The notes beneath the pieces are model-generated. The model worked only from the letters and a program-made list of their open reading frames with translations. It was not told where the DNA came from and searched no databases. Shown here one piece after another: positions 25,690-34,284 of a DNA stretch of 64,000 bases. The translations under genes were made by a program, and so were the position numbers. Each line of letters starts with the position of its first letter. Position 1 is the first letter of the stretch. This stretch comes from Fen-183 sp036504335 (GTDB lineage: Bacteria > Acidobacteriota > Thermoanaerobaculia > UBA5066), in NCBI GenBank assembly GCA_036504335.1, contig DASXVJ010000001.1:186001-250000 (forward strand), in the 5' to 3' direction.

Positions 25690-26546
25690 AGATCTCCCCG
25701 CTGCTCGGCGGCCTTCCGATCCGCTTCACGAAGATGAGCGGCGCGGGAAACGACTTTCTCGTGTGGGGCGAGCGCGTGAGCGTGGGCGCGGCGGAGGTCG
25801 CCGCGATCCGGCGCCTCTGCCGCCGGGGCACCGGCGTCGGGGCCGACGGCGTCCTTTTCGTCTACCCGGACGGACCCGGCCGCGTCGCGGCGGACTACCG
25901 CAATGCCGACGGATCGGTGGGCCGCTTCTGCGGCAACGGCACGCGCTGCGCGGCGCGCTTCGCGGTCCTGAAGGGGCTGGCGCCGGCAGACCTGATCGTG
26001 AGGACCGGATGGGGCGACGTCGCCTCCCGCGTCGAGGGCGCGCACGTCACGCTCCGGCTGCCCGAGCCCGTCGCCGTGGGCCGCGCCGTGTCCTCGCTCG
26101 ACACGTCCGGAGCCCTGGAGCGCGAGGCGTACGCCCTCACCGTCGGCGTTCCGAACGTCGTCGCCTTCGTCGCCGGGGGCGTCGACGTCGCGGCTCTCGA
26201 TTTCCCGCGCTTCGGGCCGGCCCTGAGACATCACCCGGAGTTGCGCGAGGGCGCGAACGCGGACGTCGTGCAGGTGCTCGGTCCGTCACGGCTCCGCGTG
26301 CGGACCTGGGAGCGCGGCGTCGAGGCCGAGACGCTCGCGTGCGGCTCGGGCAACGTCGCGTCGGCGGTCACGGCGGCCGCGCTCGGCCGGGTGAAGCCTC
26401 CCGTGTCCCTCGAGACGCGTTCGGGGCAGACGCTGCGCGTGGACTTCCGGTTCGAGGGCGAAGTCGCGCGCGACGTGACGCTCGCGGGCGACGCCCGCAT
26501 CGTCTACGAGGGAACGCTGGATCCCCGGGAATGGGAGGACGCATGA
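25686..26546 (+). CDS. dapF: Diaminopimelate epimerase
   Basis: Converts LL- to meso-diaminopimelate for lysine and peptidoglycan synthesis. 286 residues with FTKMSGAGNDFLV at the N-terminus, GVGADGVLFV, the first catalytic Cys in RFCGNGTRCAAR, EGANADVVQV and the second catalytic Cys in ETLACGSGNVASAV. Both cysteines are present. The second motif departs slightly from the usual ACGTGA, as ACGSGN. ATG overlaps the lipoprotein stop, and its stop overlaps the FAH gene (ATGA at both ends). Confidence 0.95.
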   Translation: MKISPLLGGLPIRFTKMSGAGNDFLVWGERVSVGAAEVAAIRRLCRRGTGVGADGVLFVYPDGPGRVAADYRNADGSVGRFCGNGTRCAARFAVLKGLAPADLIVRTGWGDVASRVEGAHVTLRLPEPVAVGRAVSSLDTSGALEREAYALTVGVPNVVAFVAGGVDVAALDFPRFGPALRHHPELREGANADVVQVLGPSRLRVRTWERGVEAETLACGSGNVASAVTAAALGRVKPPVSLETRSGQTLRVDFRFEGEVARDVTLAGDARIVYEGTLDPREWEDA

Positions 26547-27313
26547 GGCTCGTGAGATTCGTGAACGCCGGCGCGCCCGCGTGGGCGCTGGCCGAGGAGG
26601 AGACGCTCGTCCCGCTCGCGGGAGCGCCGTGGGAGACGGGGGGAGCGCCGAAACCGTCCGGGCCCGCGGTGCCGCGCCGCGGCGCCCGCCTCCTGGCCGC
26701 CGCGGCGCCGACGAAGATCCTCTGCATCGGGCGGAACTACCGCGCGCACGCGGCGGAGCTCGGCCACGAGGTCCCGAAGGAGCCGCTCGTCTTCTTCAAG
26801 CCACCGTCGTCCCTGATTCCGCACGGCGGGACGATCCGCCTTCCGAAGGAGAGCGCGCGCGTCGACTACGAGGGCGAGCTCGCGCTCGTGATCGGCCGGC
26901 GCGCCCGCCGCGTTCCGAAAGAGGACTGGCGGGACGTCGTCTTCGGCGTCACGTGCGCCCTCGACGTGACGGCCCGCGACCTCCAGAAGACGGACGGCCA
27001 GTGGTGGCGCGCGAAGGGCTTCGACACGTTCTGCCCGCTCGGCCCGGCGATCGAGACGGACGTCGATCCGTCCGTCCTCACGCTCGAGACGTTCGTGGAC
27101 GGCGCCCAGCGGCAGAGCGGGACGACGTCGGACTTCATCTTCGACGTCGGGACGCTGATCGCCTGGACGTCGGCCGCGATGACGCTGGAGCCCGGGGACG
27201 TGATCCTCACGGGCACGCCCGAGGGCGTCGGGCCGCTCGCGGCCGGGCAGACGGTGGAGGTGCGGATTTCCGGGGTCGGGAGCCTGTCGGTCGCCGTCGC
27301 CGCGGAGGACTAG
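26543..27313 (+). CDS. Fumarylacetoacetate hydrolase family protein
   Basis: 256 residues with the FAH catalytic domain from about residue 58: ILCIGRNYRAHAAELGH, FFKPPSSLI, the metal ligands of VDYEGELALVIG, DVTARDLQ, KGFDTFCPLGPAI and LTGTPEGVGPL. The domain is shared by hydratases, decarboxylases and hydrolases of 2-keto acids. The exact substrate cannot be set. It ends the hslV-hslU-lipoprotein-dapF-FAH overlapped series and shares its CTAG stop with mpl on the other strand. Confidence 0.88.
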   Translation: MRLVRFVNAGAPAWALAEEETLVPLAGAPWETGGAPKPSGPAVPRRGARLLAAAAPTKILCIGRNYRAHAAELGHEVPKEPLVFFKPPSSLIPHGGTIRLPKESARVDYEGELALVIGRRARRVPKEDWRDVVFGVTCALDVTARDLQKTDGQWWRAKGFDTFCPLGPAIETDVDPSVLTLETFVDGAQRQSGTTSDFIFDVGTLIAWTSAAMTLEPGDVILTGTPEGVGPLAAGQTVEVRISGVGSLSVAVAAED

Positions 27314-28746
27314 CGGGCCTTCAGGGCCTCCAGCAGCTTTCGGGGGAAACCGCCGAACGCGCCGGAGGACATCGCGATGACGACGTCCCCCGCGCGCAGC
27401 TCGGGGAGGAGGGCCGCGAGAAGCTCCTCGGGCGTCGGCGCCGTCAGCGCGGGCTTTCCGGCCGCGCGGAGCCGGGCCGCGAGGGCGGAAGCGTCGAGAG
27501 CGCCGGGCCCGCCGGGCCGGGAGAGCCGCGCGGCGTGGAACGGAGCGGCGAGCGCGACGGCGTCTGCCGCGCCGAGAGCCGCCGCGTAGGGCGCGAAGAA
27601 GTCCGCCCGGCCCGCCGTCATCGAGCGCGGCTCGAACGCGGCCCAGACCCGGCGGCCCGGGAAGCGGTCCTTCGCGCCGGCGAGCGTCGCCGCCACCGCG
27701 GTCGGGTGGTGTGCGAAGTCGTCCACGATCGTGACGCCCGCCTCCGTCCCCATCACCTCGAGGCGGCGCTTGACGCCGCGGAAGGACGCGAGGCCGCCTG
27801 CGAGCTGCGCCGGGTTGAGGCCGAAGCCGAGGGCGACGCCGAAGGCGGCGAGCGCGTTCGAGACGTTGTGCCGGCCGGAGAGCGGTGAGAGGACGGAGTA
27901 CGGCTCCTGGCCGGAGCGGTGCACCGTGAAGCGGGTGCCGCCTTCGCCCTCGGCGACCTGCGTCGCGAGGAGGTCCACGTCGGGCGCGCCCGCGGGACGG
28001 GGCGCGACGCCGTAGAGGAGGACGCGGGCGCGCGCCGCAGCGAGCACCTCGCGCACGGTCGCATCGTCGCCGTTCGCGACGATCGCGCCGTCCCCGGGCA
28101 CGAGCGCGACGCCGGCGCGGAATGCGGCCTTCACGGCGGCGAGGTCCGCGTAGAGGTCGGCGTGGTCGAACTCGACCGACGTGAGGACGAACGTCCGCGG
28201 CGCGTAGTGGAGGAACTTGGGCCCCTTGTCGGCGTAGGACGTCGAGTACTCGTCGCCCTCGACCACGAACGGCGCGCCGCCGCCGAGCGCCGCCGGGCCC
28301 GGGAAGTTCGCGGGCTCGCCGCCCACGAGGTAGCCGGGGTCGCGGCCCGCGGCGGCGAGGAGCCACGCCGCGAGAGCGGTCGTCGTCGTCTTGCCGTGCG
28401 TCCCCGCGACCACGACGGGGTGCCGGCCGAGAAGGATCTCGTCGCGGAGCGTCTCGGGCATCGACCGGACGTTGAGGCCCCGGCGCTGGGCCTCGAGGAT
28501 CTCGGGGTTGTCCCTCCTGGCGAGGTTGCCCGCGACGACCTCGGACACGTCGGCGCCGACGTTCTCCGCGCGGAAGGCGGGCAGGACGGTGATCCCGAGG
28601 GCCGCGAGGCGGTCCGACATCGGCGGGTAGAGGGGGCCGTCGGAGCCCGTCACGCGCTCGCCCCGGGCGAGGAGAAGGGAGGCCAGCGGCGTCATCGCGG
28701 TCCCCCCGACGGCGACCAGGTGGAACGTGCGAGGGGCTGCGGACAC
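27310..28746 (-). CDS. mpl: UDP-N-acetylmuramate:L-alanyl-gamma-D-glutamyl-meso-diaminopimelate ligase Mpl
   Basis: Recycling ligase that attaches the tripeptide from turned-over peptidoglycan to UDP-MurNAc. 478 residues with the Mur-ligase ATP loop AGTHGKTTTTALAAW, FVVEGDEYSTSYADKGPKFLHYAPRTFVLTSVEFDHADLY, LSPLSGRHNVSNALAA, GVKRRLEV, VDDFAHHPTA and AFEPRSMT. The VEGDEYST and LHYxPRT elements separate Mpl from MurC. GTG start. A meso-DAP ligase next to dapF fits a DAP-type wall. Its TAG shares CTAG with the convergent FAH gene. Confidence 0.93.
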   Translation of the reverse strand: MSAAPRTFHLVAVGGTAMTPLASLLLARGERVTGSDGPLYPPMSDRLAALGITVLPAFRAENVGADVSEVVAGNLARRDNPEILEAQRRGLNVRSMPETLRDEILLGRHPVVVAGTHGKTTTTALAAWLLAAAGRDPGYLVGGEPANFPGPAALGGGAPFVVEGDEYSTSYADKGPKFLHYAPRTFVLTSVEFDHADLYADLAAVKAAFRAGVALVPGDGAIVANGDDATVREVLAAARARVLLYGVAPRPAGAPDVDLLATQVAEGEGGTRFTVHRSGQEPYSVLSPLSGRHNVSNALAAFGVALGFGLNPAQLAGGLASFRGVKRRLEVMGTEAGVTIVDDFAHHPTAVAATLAGAKDRFPGRRVWAAFEPRSMTAGRADFFAPYAAALGAADAVALAAPFHAARLSRPGGPGALDASALAARLRAAGKPALTAPTPEELLAALLPELRAGDVVIAMSSGAFGGFPRKLLEALKAR

Positions 28747-28830
28747 CGGGCGCGGAGTTTGCTAGACGGGTGGGGCGCCGTCAAACGCGCCGCGCTGGCG
28801 TGTCCCCCGGGAGGCCGGTGGGCCGCCACG

Positions 28831-28836
28831 TATACT
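28831..28836 (+). promoter_or_regulatory. Possible -10 box TATACT for the DUF1573 gene
   Basis: TATACT stands out in the GC-rich 163-base gap between mpl and the DUF1573 gene. No good -35 is found 16-18 bases upstream. The gene itself starts 73 bases downstream behind GAAGGAGG, so a normal leader with a ribosome-binding site is expected here. Confidence 0.35.
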
Positions 28837-28909
28837 CGGCAAGGCTCGAATCCAGAGTGTTTCAGGGTCCCGGCGCCGCCGGACCCGTCCCCGAAGGAGG
28901 CTCCCGGAC

Positions 28910-29956
28910 ATGACTCCCCCCCGCCATTCCCAGCTCGTTTACGCGTTCGCGGCCGCTGCACTCGCGGCCCTCGTGCTGCCGTCGCCGCTCGCCGCCCAGG
29001 CGAAGGCCGCGGAGGCCGCCGGCCCGAAGCTCGTGATCGCCGAGGACAAGAAGGACGTCGGGCAGGTCGCGAAGGGCGAACCGATCAAGCACGTGTTCGT
29101 CCTCAAGAACACGGGCAACGCCGACCTGCACATCACGGACGTGAAGCCTTCCTGCGGATGCACGGTGCCCGAGTTCGACAAGGTCATCAAGCCGGGCGGC
29201 GAGGGGAAGGTCACCCTCACGGTCGACACGAAGGGGTTCTCGGGCCCGATCTCCAAGACGGCGCTCCTCATCACGGACGACCCGGCCGTGCCGCAGAAGA
29301 CGCTCTTCCTCTCGGCCGTCGTGAAGCCGTTCGTCGACGCCCTGCCGTACGCGTTCTTCCGGATCACGGCCCTGTCCGGCGAGGCCGCGTCCGCGGACGT
29401 GATCCTCGTCTCGGACGAGGCCGACTTCAAGCCGACGAAGGCGGAAGCCCCGAACTCCTTCCTGCGCGTCGCGCTCACGCCCGTGCCCGAGAAGGAGCTC
29501 CTCAAGGACCGCGGCCCGAACCAGTGGAAGGTCACGGTCTCGACCGCGCCCGACGCGCCCGAAGGCCTGCTCGGCGGCGCCGTGAAGGTGACGACGGGCG
29601 CGAAGAAGCAGCCCGAGATCGAGCTCCAGGTGACCGGCTTCATCAAGCCGGCCGTGTCCGTGACGCCGCTCTCGATCAACTTCGGGAACTTCGACCCGAA
29701 GGGCGACCCCCAGAAGCGGAACGTCATGCTCGTGAACAACAACGCGGCCGTCGAGAACTTCTCGGTCACGAAGGCCGAGACGAACGTCCCCGGCATTTCG
29801 GCCGAGGTCGTGCCCGTCGACAAGTCGCGCGTGCAGGTCGTCCTCACGGTCGACCAGAAGATCAAGAAGGGCGTCTTCGAGGGCGACCTCACGATCAAGA
29901 CGACCGACAAGGCCCGCGCCGAAGTGAAGGTCCCGATCAAGGGCGTCATCCTGTAG
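28910..29956 (+). CDS. Exported DUF1573 domain protein
   Basis: 348 residues with a signal peptide ending near PLAAQA. The DUF1573 (ASPM/hydin-like Ig fold) signature is present: VGQVAKGEPIKHVFVLKNTGNADLHITDVKPSCGC followed by KPGGEGKVTLTVDTKGFSG. A second Ig-like unit occurs near residues 240-345 (INFGNFDPKGDPQKRNVMLVNN). The paired Cys of SCGC is typical of the family. ATG behind GAAGGAGG. Followed by a strong terminator, so it is probably a single-gene unit. Function unknown beyond a structural or binding role outside the cytoplasm. Confidence 0.85.
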   Translation: MTPPRHSQLVYAFAAAALAALVLPSPLAAQAKAAEAAGPKLVIAEDKKDVGQVAKGEPIKHVFVLKNTGNADLHITDVKPSCGCTVPEFDKVIKPGGEGKVTLTVDTKGFSGPISKTALLITDDPAVPQKTLFLSAVVKPFVDALPYAFFRITALSGEAASADVILVSDEADFKPTKAEAPNSFLRVALTPVPEKELLKDRGPNQWKVTVSTAPDAPEGLLGGAVKVTTGAKKQPEIELQVTGFIKPAVSVTPLSINFGNFDPKGDPQKRNVMLVNNNAAVENFSVTKAETNVPGISAEVVPVDKSRVQVVLTVDQKIKKGVFEGDLTIKTTDKARAEVKVPIKGVIL

Positions 29957-29980
29957 GGCGGGGGCTCCCGCTGAAAACGG

Positions 29981-30006
29981 AAGGGGGCGCTTCGGCGCCC
30001 CCTTTT
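29981..30006 (+). terminator. Rho-independent terminator after the DUF1573 gene
   Basis: Perfect 8-bp stem GGGGGCGC/GCGCCCCC (29983-29990 and 29995-30002) with a TTCG loop, followed by TTTT and a few bases later TTTTT. Because AA precedes the stem it may also act weakly on the opposite strand, where a gene ends at 30006. Confidence 0.93.
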
Positions 30007-30680
30007 CAGTTTTTCCGGCGCGGCGTCGAGGACGGCTGGGGCGAGGTCGGGACGTCGTGCAGCGGCGGGTACCGAAGCGTCGCGGCGTGCTCGGCAATCG
30101 CCTTGAACATGCGGAGCGCCGAGAGACGGCGCGCGCGGCGGGCGGGCATGTACGTCGGCGACAGCAGCGCCGAGAACGGTGAGTCCGCGTCGTAGTGCGA
30201 GGCCCACGTCAGGTCCGTCGTGCCGTCGGGCCGGGCGTCCACGAAGAAAGACAGCGTGAGGCTTTCGACCTTCGCGTCGAGAAGCTCCGCGGCGTCGGAT
30301 TTCAGCAGGAAGGACAGGACTTCTCCGGGCTGGAAGGCGATCACGGTCAGGTCGATCCGCCGCGGCCCGTCGGCCGTCGTCGCGTCGATCGAAAGGACGT
30401 CGCTCTTCGACGCCGTGAGGCCCTTGCGGTAGCTTGCACGGCGGGGAACGACGTTGGGAACGCCCGTGAGCAGCCACGTGCTCACGGTCTCGGGGCCGAC
30501 GAGGAGGCGCCAGACGACGGGCTTCGGCGCCTCGATGGAAACGCACTCGGCTCCCTGGAACGTCGCGATGGGCGTGTCCGTGAAGCTCCGGAGCCGCGTG
30601 CTGAGCGGGTCGGGCTGCTGCGCAGAGGCGCTGCCCGCCGCGAGGGCCAGAACGCCGAGGATCGGCAGGGGGCGCTTCAT
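30006..30680 (-). CDS. Exported SRPBCC/START-like domain protein
   Basis: 224 residues from the ATG at 30680, which gives a clean signal peptide (MKRPLPILGVLALAAGSASAQ). The mature part has a Bet v1/SRPBCC outline: VSIEAPKPVVWRLLVGPETVSTWL, IDLTVIAFQPGEVLSFLLKSD and DLTWASHYDADSPFSALLSPTYMP. A second ATG at 30692 would add four residues. No ligand can be named. It is divergent from the small exported protein gene with only 42 bases between them. Confidence 0.7.
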   Translation of the reverse strand: MKRPLPILGVLALAAGSASAQQPDPLSTRLRSFTDTPIATFQGAECVSIEAPKPVVWRLLVGPETVSTWLLTGVPNVVPRRASYRKGLTASKSDVLSIDATTADGPRRIDLTVIAFQPGEVLSFLLKSDAAELLDAKVESLTLSFFVDARPDGTTDLTWASHYDADSPFSALLSPTYMPARRARRLSALRMFKAIAEHAATLRYPPLHDVPTSPQPSSTPRRKN

Positions 30681-30710
30681 CGGGTTCAGCATACCGGGAA
30701 ACGTGGCCTC

Positions 30711-30716
30711 TACAAT
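30711..30716 (+). promoter_or_regulatory. -10 box TACAAT, leaderless type
   Basis: TACAAT (five of six to TATAAT) ends 6 bases before the ATG at 30723. There is no Shine-Dalgarno sequence in the gap. Confidence 0.55.
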
Positions 30717-30722
30717 TCCCCG

Positions 30723-31139
30723 ATGCACGTCCGGCGCCTCGCCGTCCTTTTGCTTTTCGCGTCCCGGGCATCCCTTTCGGTGGCCGAGGACGCGCCCGCG
30801 CCGTTCCGCTGGGAGGGGCTCGCGCGCCGCAACCCGGGGATCGTGATCTTCCGGAGCCGGTGGAATTCCGGCGTCCTCGAGCTCCGGGACGACCTCGTCC
30901 GCTGGACGGACCGCAAGGACCCCGGGAAGAACCTCGTCCTGCCCGTGCGGCGCCTGACCGGCCATAAGCTCGTCTGCCGCGGCGGGGCCGCGGCGCCTTG
31001 CACGGAGTGGCGCGTCGCGACGAAGACGGAGGACTACGTCTTCCGGGAAGTCCCGCCCGCGGGCGGCGCCTCGCTCCGGCGCGCGTTCGACGCGTTGCGC
31101 GGCGCGTACGCGGACGTCCCGTCGACCGAGGAGCGTTGA
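30723..31139 (+). CDS. Small exported protein of unknown function
   Basis: 138 residues with a signal peptide ending near SVAED. The mature part is short, basic and contains two Cys (LVCRGGAAAPCTEW), which could form a disulphide. The pattern IVIFRSRWNSGVLELRDDLVRWTDRKDPGKNLVLPVRRL suggests a small beta-rich domain. No family is recognised. A TACAAT box lies 6 bases before the ATG, and no ribosome-binding site is present. Confidence 0.6.
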   Translation: MHVRRLAVLLLFASRASLSVAEDAPAPFRWEGLARRNPGIVIFRSRWNSGVLELRDDLVRWTDRKDPGKNLVLPVRRLTGHKLVCRGGAAAPCTEWRVATKTEDYVFREVPPAGGASLRRAFDALRGAYADVPSTEER

Positions 31140-31148
31140 GCGCTCCGG

Positions 31149-31673
31149 CTACCTCTTCTTCGGCGCGGAGACGGGCGGGAGGATCTCGAGCCAGTCGAAA
31201 CCGGCCGCGAGCGTGCGCTCGTCGGTCGCGCCGGGGATGCGGTCCTTCGGAGACTCGGCGTACGTGAACGCGAACGTCAGCTCGTTGGCGCCGCGCTTCC
31301 ACGCGTCCTTCGGCGTCGGGATCGTGTAGACCCTCGGCTCCCCGCTCAGATTCACGGCGTCGATCTTCCGGCCGTTCACGGAGAACGTGAGGGTCTGCCC
31401 GGGGCCGCCCGGGAAGCCGAACGGCCAGCACCGGAAGCGCACGAGCCTGTCGCCGTCGGCGCGGCTCTGGACGGCGACGCGCGCCTCCTTGCCGTGGGCC
31501 CAGACGAACGTGTCGCCCGAATCCGTCTTCTCGAAGCCGTCCCATCCGGAGCCGAGGGCGCCGGCCGTCGTCTCGGGGTCGAAGTTCAGGGACCGCGTCT
31601 CCTCGACACGGCGGCAGGACGCGGTGACGACGAGCGCGGCGAGCGCCGCGAGGGCGAGAACGGACTTTTTCAC
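31149..31673 (-). CDS. Lipoprotein with carbohydrate-binding-like beta domain
   Basis: 174 residues with lipobox VTASC (Cys20). The mature part follows a pattern common in small beta-sandwich domains found beside membrane glycosyltransferases: GSGWDGFEK...TFVWAHGKEARVAVQSRADGDRLVRFRCWPF, then FSVNGRKIDAVNLSGEPRVYTIPTPKDAWKRGANELTFAF. The ligand is unknown. GTG start lies 6 bases after a TAGACT box. Confidence 0.6.
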   Translation of the reverse strand: MKKSVLALAALAALVVTASCRRVEETRSLNFDPETTAGALGSGWDGFEKTDSGDTFVWAHGKEARVAVQSRADGDRLVRFRCWPFGFPGGPGQTLTFSVNGRKIDAVNLSGEPRVYTIPTPKDAWKRGANELTFAFTYAESPKDRIPGATDERTLAAGFDWLEILPPVSAPKKR

Positions 31674-31679
31674 CGGGCG

Positions 31680-31685
31680 AGTCTA
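31680..31685 (-). promoter_or_regulatory. -10 box TAGACT, leaderless type
   Basis: Minus-strand TAGACT ends 6 bases before the GTG of the lipoprotein gene. It overlaps the TAG stop of the gene upstream (31685-31683). Confidence 0.5.
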
Positions 31686-32045
31686 GCGCCGGACTTCGAC
31701 GCCGGCCGCCACGAACACGGCGCGCCCCTCGCGGTTCTGGGCCTTGCCCTCGGCCGCGAGCGTTCCGCCGGCCAGCCCCTCGGGCAGCGTCCACGAGCCG
31801 TCGGACACGATCGGGAGGACGGCGTCGCCTTCCCGGAGCGCCGGCTTCCCCGCGGCGCCTTCGTTCTTTCCTTCGACGCGCACGGCTTTTGCGGCGTACT
31901 TCTCCGGAGCCGCCACGACCGCCGCGACGCTGACGGCCGTCAGACCCCGCAGCGGCTTGCCGTAGAGGTCCGCCGCGCGCGCGGGAGCGGCGGCGGAGAG
32001 GGCGAAGGCGGCGGTGAAGACGGCCGCGGCGCGGGCGGTTCTCAT
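31683..32045 (-). CDS. Exported OB-fold-like small protein (DUF4920-like)
   Basis: 120 residues with a signal peptide ending near ARAAD. The mature part LYGKPLRGLTAVSVAAVVAAPEKYAAKAVRVEGK resembles the start of OB-fold DUF4920 proteins (YGK...ansPEKYvGKtVrVeG), but the Cys cluster seen in many of those is absent. ATG overlaps the stop of the upstream gene as ATGA. Function unknown. Confidence 0.55.
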   Translation of the reverse strand: MRTARAAAVFTAAFALSAAAPARAADLYGKPLRGLTAVSVAAVVAAPEKYAAKAVRVEGKNEGAAGKPALREGDAVLPIVSDGSWTLPEGLAGGTLAAEGKAQNREGRAVFVAAGVEVRR

Positions 32046-33247
32046 GGGAGCTTGAAGACCTTCGCGCCCCGGTAGGCGTACGTCGCGGTCGCCCCGCCGC
32101 ACGGATCGCCCGCGGAACCGGCGGAGCGCGTGTACGTGATCGTGCCCTGGATCGAGCCGTCGTACCGGGAGAGGATCGTGCCGCTGAACGTGCTGTGGGT
32201 ATCCGCTCCCGAGAACGAGATGGTCCCGTCCGTCGCGTTTCGAACGAAGCTCGTGTTCTGGAGCGAGGGCCCGAAGGACGGACCGAACGCCTGGAAGCTG
32301 AAGCCGACCGGCCCCCCCGCGCAGCCCTCGACGACCATCGTCGTATAGACGAAGTCGCCGTTGCCGTCCACGACGTCGAGCCGGCCGCCGGCGCCGTAGG
32401 GGTCGTTGAGCACGATTCCGAAGGCGCCGTTGTTCGCGATCGCGACCTTCACGGGCGGCGAGTAGCTGATCGACGCGATCGCGTTGTCGATCACGGAGGC
32501 GCCCGTCGCGACCGGGCCGCCGCTCTTGACCTTCACGGTGGCCGTGAGGTTCGTGTCGTTCGCGGTGTAGCCGAAGGACCCCGCGATGCCGTTGATCTGC
32601 GTCTGGGCGAATTTCGCGAGCGTGACGTCGCGCGTCCCGAGGACCGTGCCGTCACCCTTCAGGAGCGTGACCGTGACGACGGTCGAGCCGGAGGCGTTCG
32701 CCGACAGCAGGAAGAGGTTCGTGCGGTAGCCGCTCGAGCCGCTGCTGGACGACGAGACGTACGGCACGTAGGCGGTCTCGCCGAGCGCGACGAGCTGGTC
32801 CGTGTTCTGGGCGGGGATCGCGAAACCGTTCGTGCCGGGGACGCCCGCCGAGCTCTTCGCGTTCACGACGAGCGTCTGCGAGAGGACCCACACGGGTTGC
32901 GGCGTCGTGCCCGTCGATTCGACGCGGATGCCGCCGGCCCCGACCGTGCCGAACTTCGTGGACAGAACGTCGTCGATCGCGAGCGTCGCGTTCGCCGGCA
33001 CCGTGACGGTGACCTTTCCCGCCGCGCTGTTGTCGCCGGATCCGTCGCTCGCGGGGAGGAGATACATGTCGACGGTCGCGGCGGCCGCGTTCGGGTTCAC
33101 GATCCGGAGGCCCGTGACGTAGTCGTTTCCGCCGCCGGAGGCGTGGGCGGACGTCACCACCCACTGCGTCGTGGCCGGCGTGTCGGCCCGGAGGGCGGCG
33201 GGCATCAGGAGAACGGCGAGGGCGGCGAGACGAAGGGTCAGGCGCAT
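32042..33247 (-). CDS. Exported beta-rich protein of unknown function
   Basis: 401 residues with a signal peptide ending at ALRAD. Low in Lys and His, rich in Ser, Thr, Gly and Val. The first half (YVTGLRIVNPNAAAATVDMYLLPASDGSGDN... KVTVTVPANATLAIDDVLSTKFG) resembles the exported NPNA-type Ig/CARDB-like domains. A Ser-rich linker (about residue 175) is followed by a second unit with the same TNLFLLSANASG pattern, so a tandem duplication is likely. Two Cys near 307 and 381 could pair. AGAGGAAA lies about 8 bases before the ATG. No family is named. Confidence 0.6.
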   Translation of the reverse strand: MRLTLRLAALAVLLMPAALRADTPATTQWVVTSAHASGGGNDYVTGLRIVNPNAAAATVDMYLLPASDGSGDNSAAGKVTVTVPANATLAIDDVLSTKFGTVGAGGIRVESTGTTPQPVWVLSQTLVVNAKSSAGVPGTNGFAIPAQNTDQLVALGETAYVPYVSSSSSGSSGYRTNLFLLSANASGSTVVTVTLLKGDGTVLGTRDVTLAKFAQTQINGIAGSFGYTANDTNLTATVKVKSGGPVATGASVIDNAIASISYSPPVKVAIANNGAFGIVLNDPYGAGGRLDVVDGNGDFVYTTMVVEGCAGGPVGFSFQAFGPSFGPSLQNTSFVRNATDGTISFSGADTHSTFSGTILSRYDGSIQGTITYTRSAGSAGDPCGGATATYAYRGAKVFKLP

Positions 33248-33350
33248 GCGGTCGGTTTCCTCTCGGGGAGATTTTGACCCGGATTGGACGCGGCGGGGCC
33301 GCTAAAGCTGCGACCCTGTCTCCCGAAGTGTCGCCCGTCTCCCCGGTCTT

Positions 33351-34178
33351 TCAAAACATGGCCCCGGGGGCGCCCGCGATCCGCCGGAAGTCGCCGCGCC
33401 GGCGGAGCGTGAGAAGAGGGATCGCCTCGCCGGCCACGAGCGAGAGGCTCCGCGCGGCCCGCAGGAGAGCGGCGGCCTCCGCGGGGACGCGCACGACGAG
33501 GCGTGACGCGCCGGACGCGCCCGCCCGCGCGGCGAGGGCGAGGAGAAGCTGCGCAGCGGCTTCGGGGCTCCGGCCCGCGGCCGGACCGATCCACGCGCGG
33601 GTTCCGGCGCGGCGGAGCGCGCCGACGGCCTCGGGCCGCCCGCGCCGGCGCAGAGCGAGCACCTCTCCCTGTGCGACGGCACGTTCCCATTCGGGCACGC
33701 GCGCAAAGCCGCGCGTTTCGCGGTCGAGATCCGCGACCCAGCCCGTCAGGGGCGCGCCATAACCCACGGGCTCGAGGACGCCGGCGCCGGCCGCGGTCTT
33801 CGGCGGGGCCCCCGCGAACGAAAGGACGAGCGTGCGGAGCGAGAGCCCCGCACAGAGGAGGAACGCGACGCCTTCCGGCCCCGCGGGGGCGAGCGCCTCG
33901 AGGACGCGCGCGCGCCGCGCGGCGCCGTACGCGCGGACTCCTTCGAGGAGGGCGCGGCCCACGCCTCTTCCCCGGAACGAGGGATCCACCTCGAGGCGCG
34001 CCAGGAGGAGGGCGTCCTCCCGCGCGGCGGCGGCGGCCCGGCCCAGGATGCGTCCGTCCGCCGCGGCCGCGACGAGGGCGCCGTCGGGGTCGGTGGCGAG
34101 GAGCGCGGCGTCGGCGGCCGTCTTCGGCCACTCGGCGGGACGCGCGGGCCGGACCCGGAACGAATGGTCGGGAGGCAC
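33351..34178 (-). CDS. GNAT-family acetyltransferase, probably two-domain
   Basis: 275 residues from the GTG at 34178. Residues about 10-110 form a GNAT domain with the acetyl-CoA loop LEVDPSFRGRGVGRALLEGV. The second half (WERAVAQGEVLALRRRGRPEAVGALRRAG... RLVVRVPAEAAALLRA) looks like a degenerate second GNAT domain lacking the loop. A GGTAAT box lies 5 bases upstream of the GTG, and a TTG at 34184 is the alternative start. The acceptor is unknown. Confidence 0.75.
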   Translation of the reverse strand: MPPDHSFRVRPARPAEWPKTAADAALLATDPDGALVAAAADGRILGRAAAAAREDALLLARLEVDPSFRGRGVGRALLEGVRAYGAARRARVLEALAPAGPEGVAFLLCAGLSLRTLVLSFAGAPPKTAAGAGVLEPVGYGAPLTGWVADLDRETRGFARVPEWERAVAQGEVLALRRRGRPEAVGALRRAGTRAWIGPAAGRSPEAAAQLLLALAARAGASGASRLVVRVPAEAAALLRAARSLSLVAGEAIPLLTLRRRGDFRRIAGAPGAMF

Positions 34179-34284
34179 TCTCAATTACCCCGACGCTAAC
34201 ATCGGCCGGGGTCCCCCGACACGCTCCGGACCAATCCTCCGGTTTGTTTAGAATCCAAATTCGCCATGGGGACGGATTGACGCC

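Noticed and set aside
28840..28856. GGCTCGAATCC resembling a tRNA T-arm
   Set aside because: No acceptor, D or anticodon stem can be folded around it, so it is a chance match.
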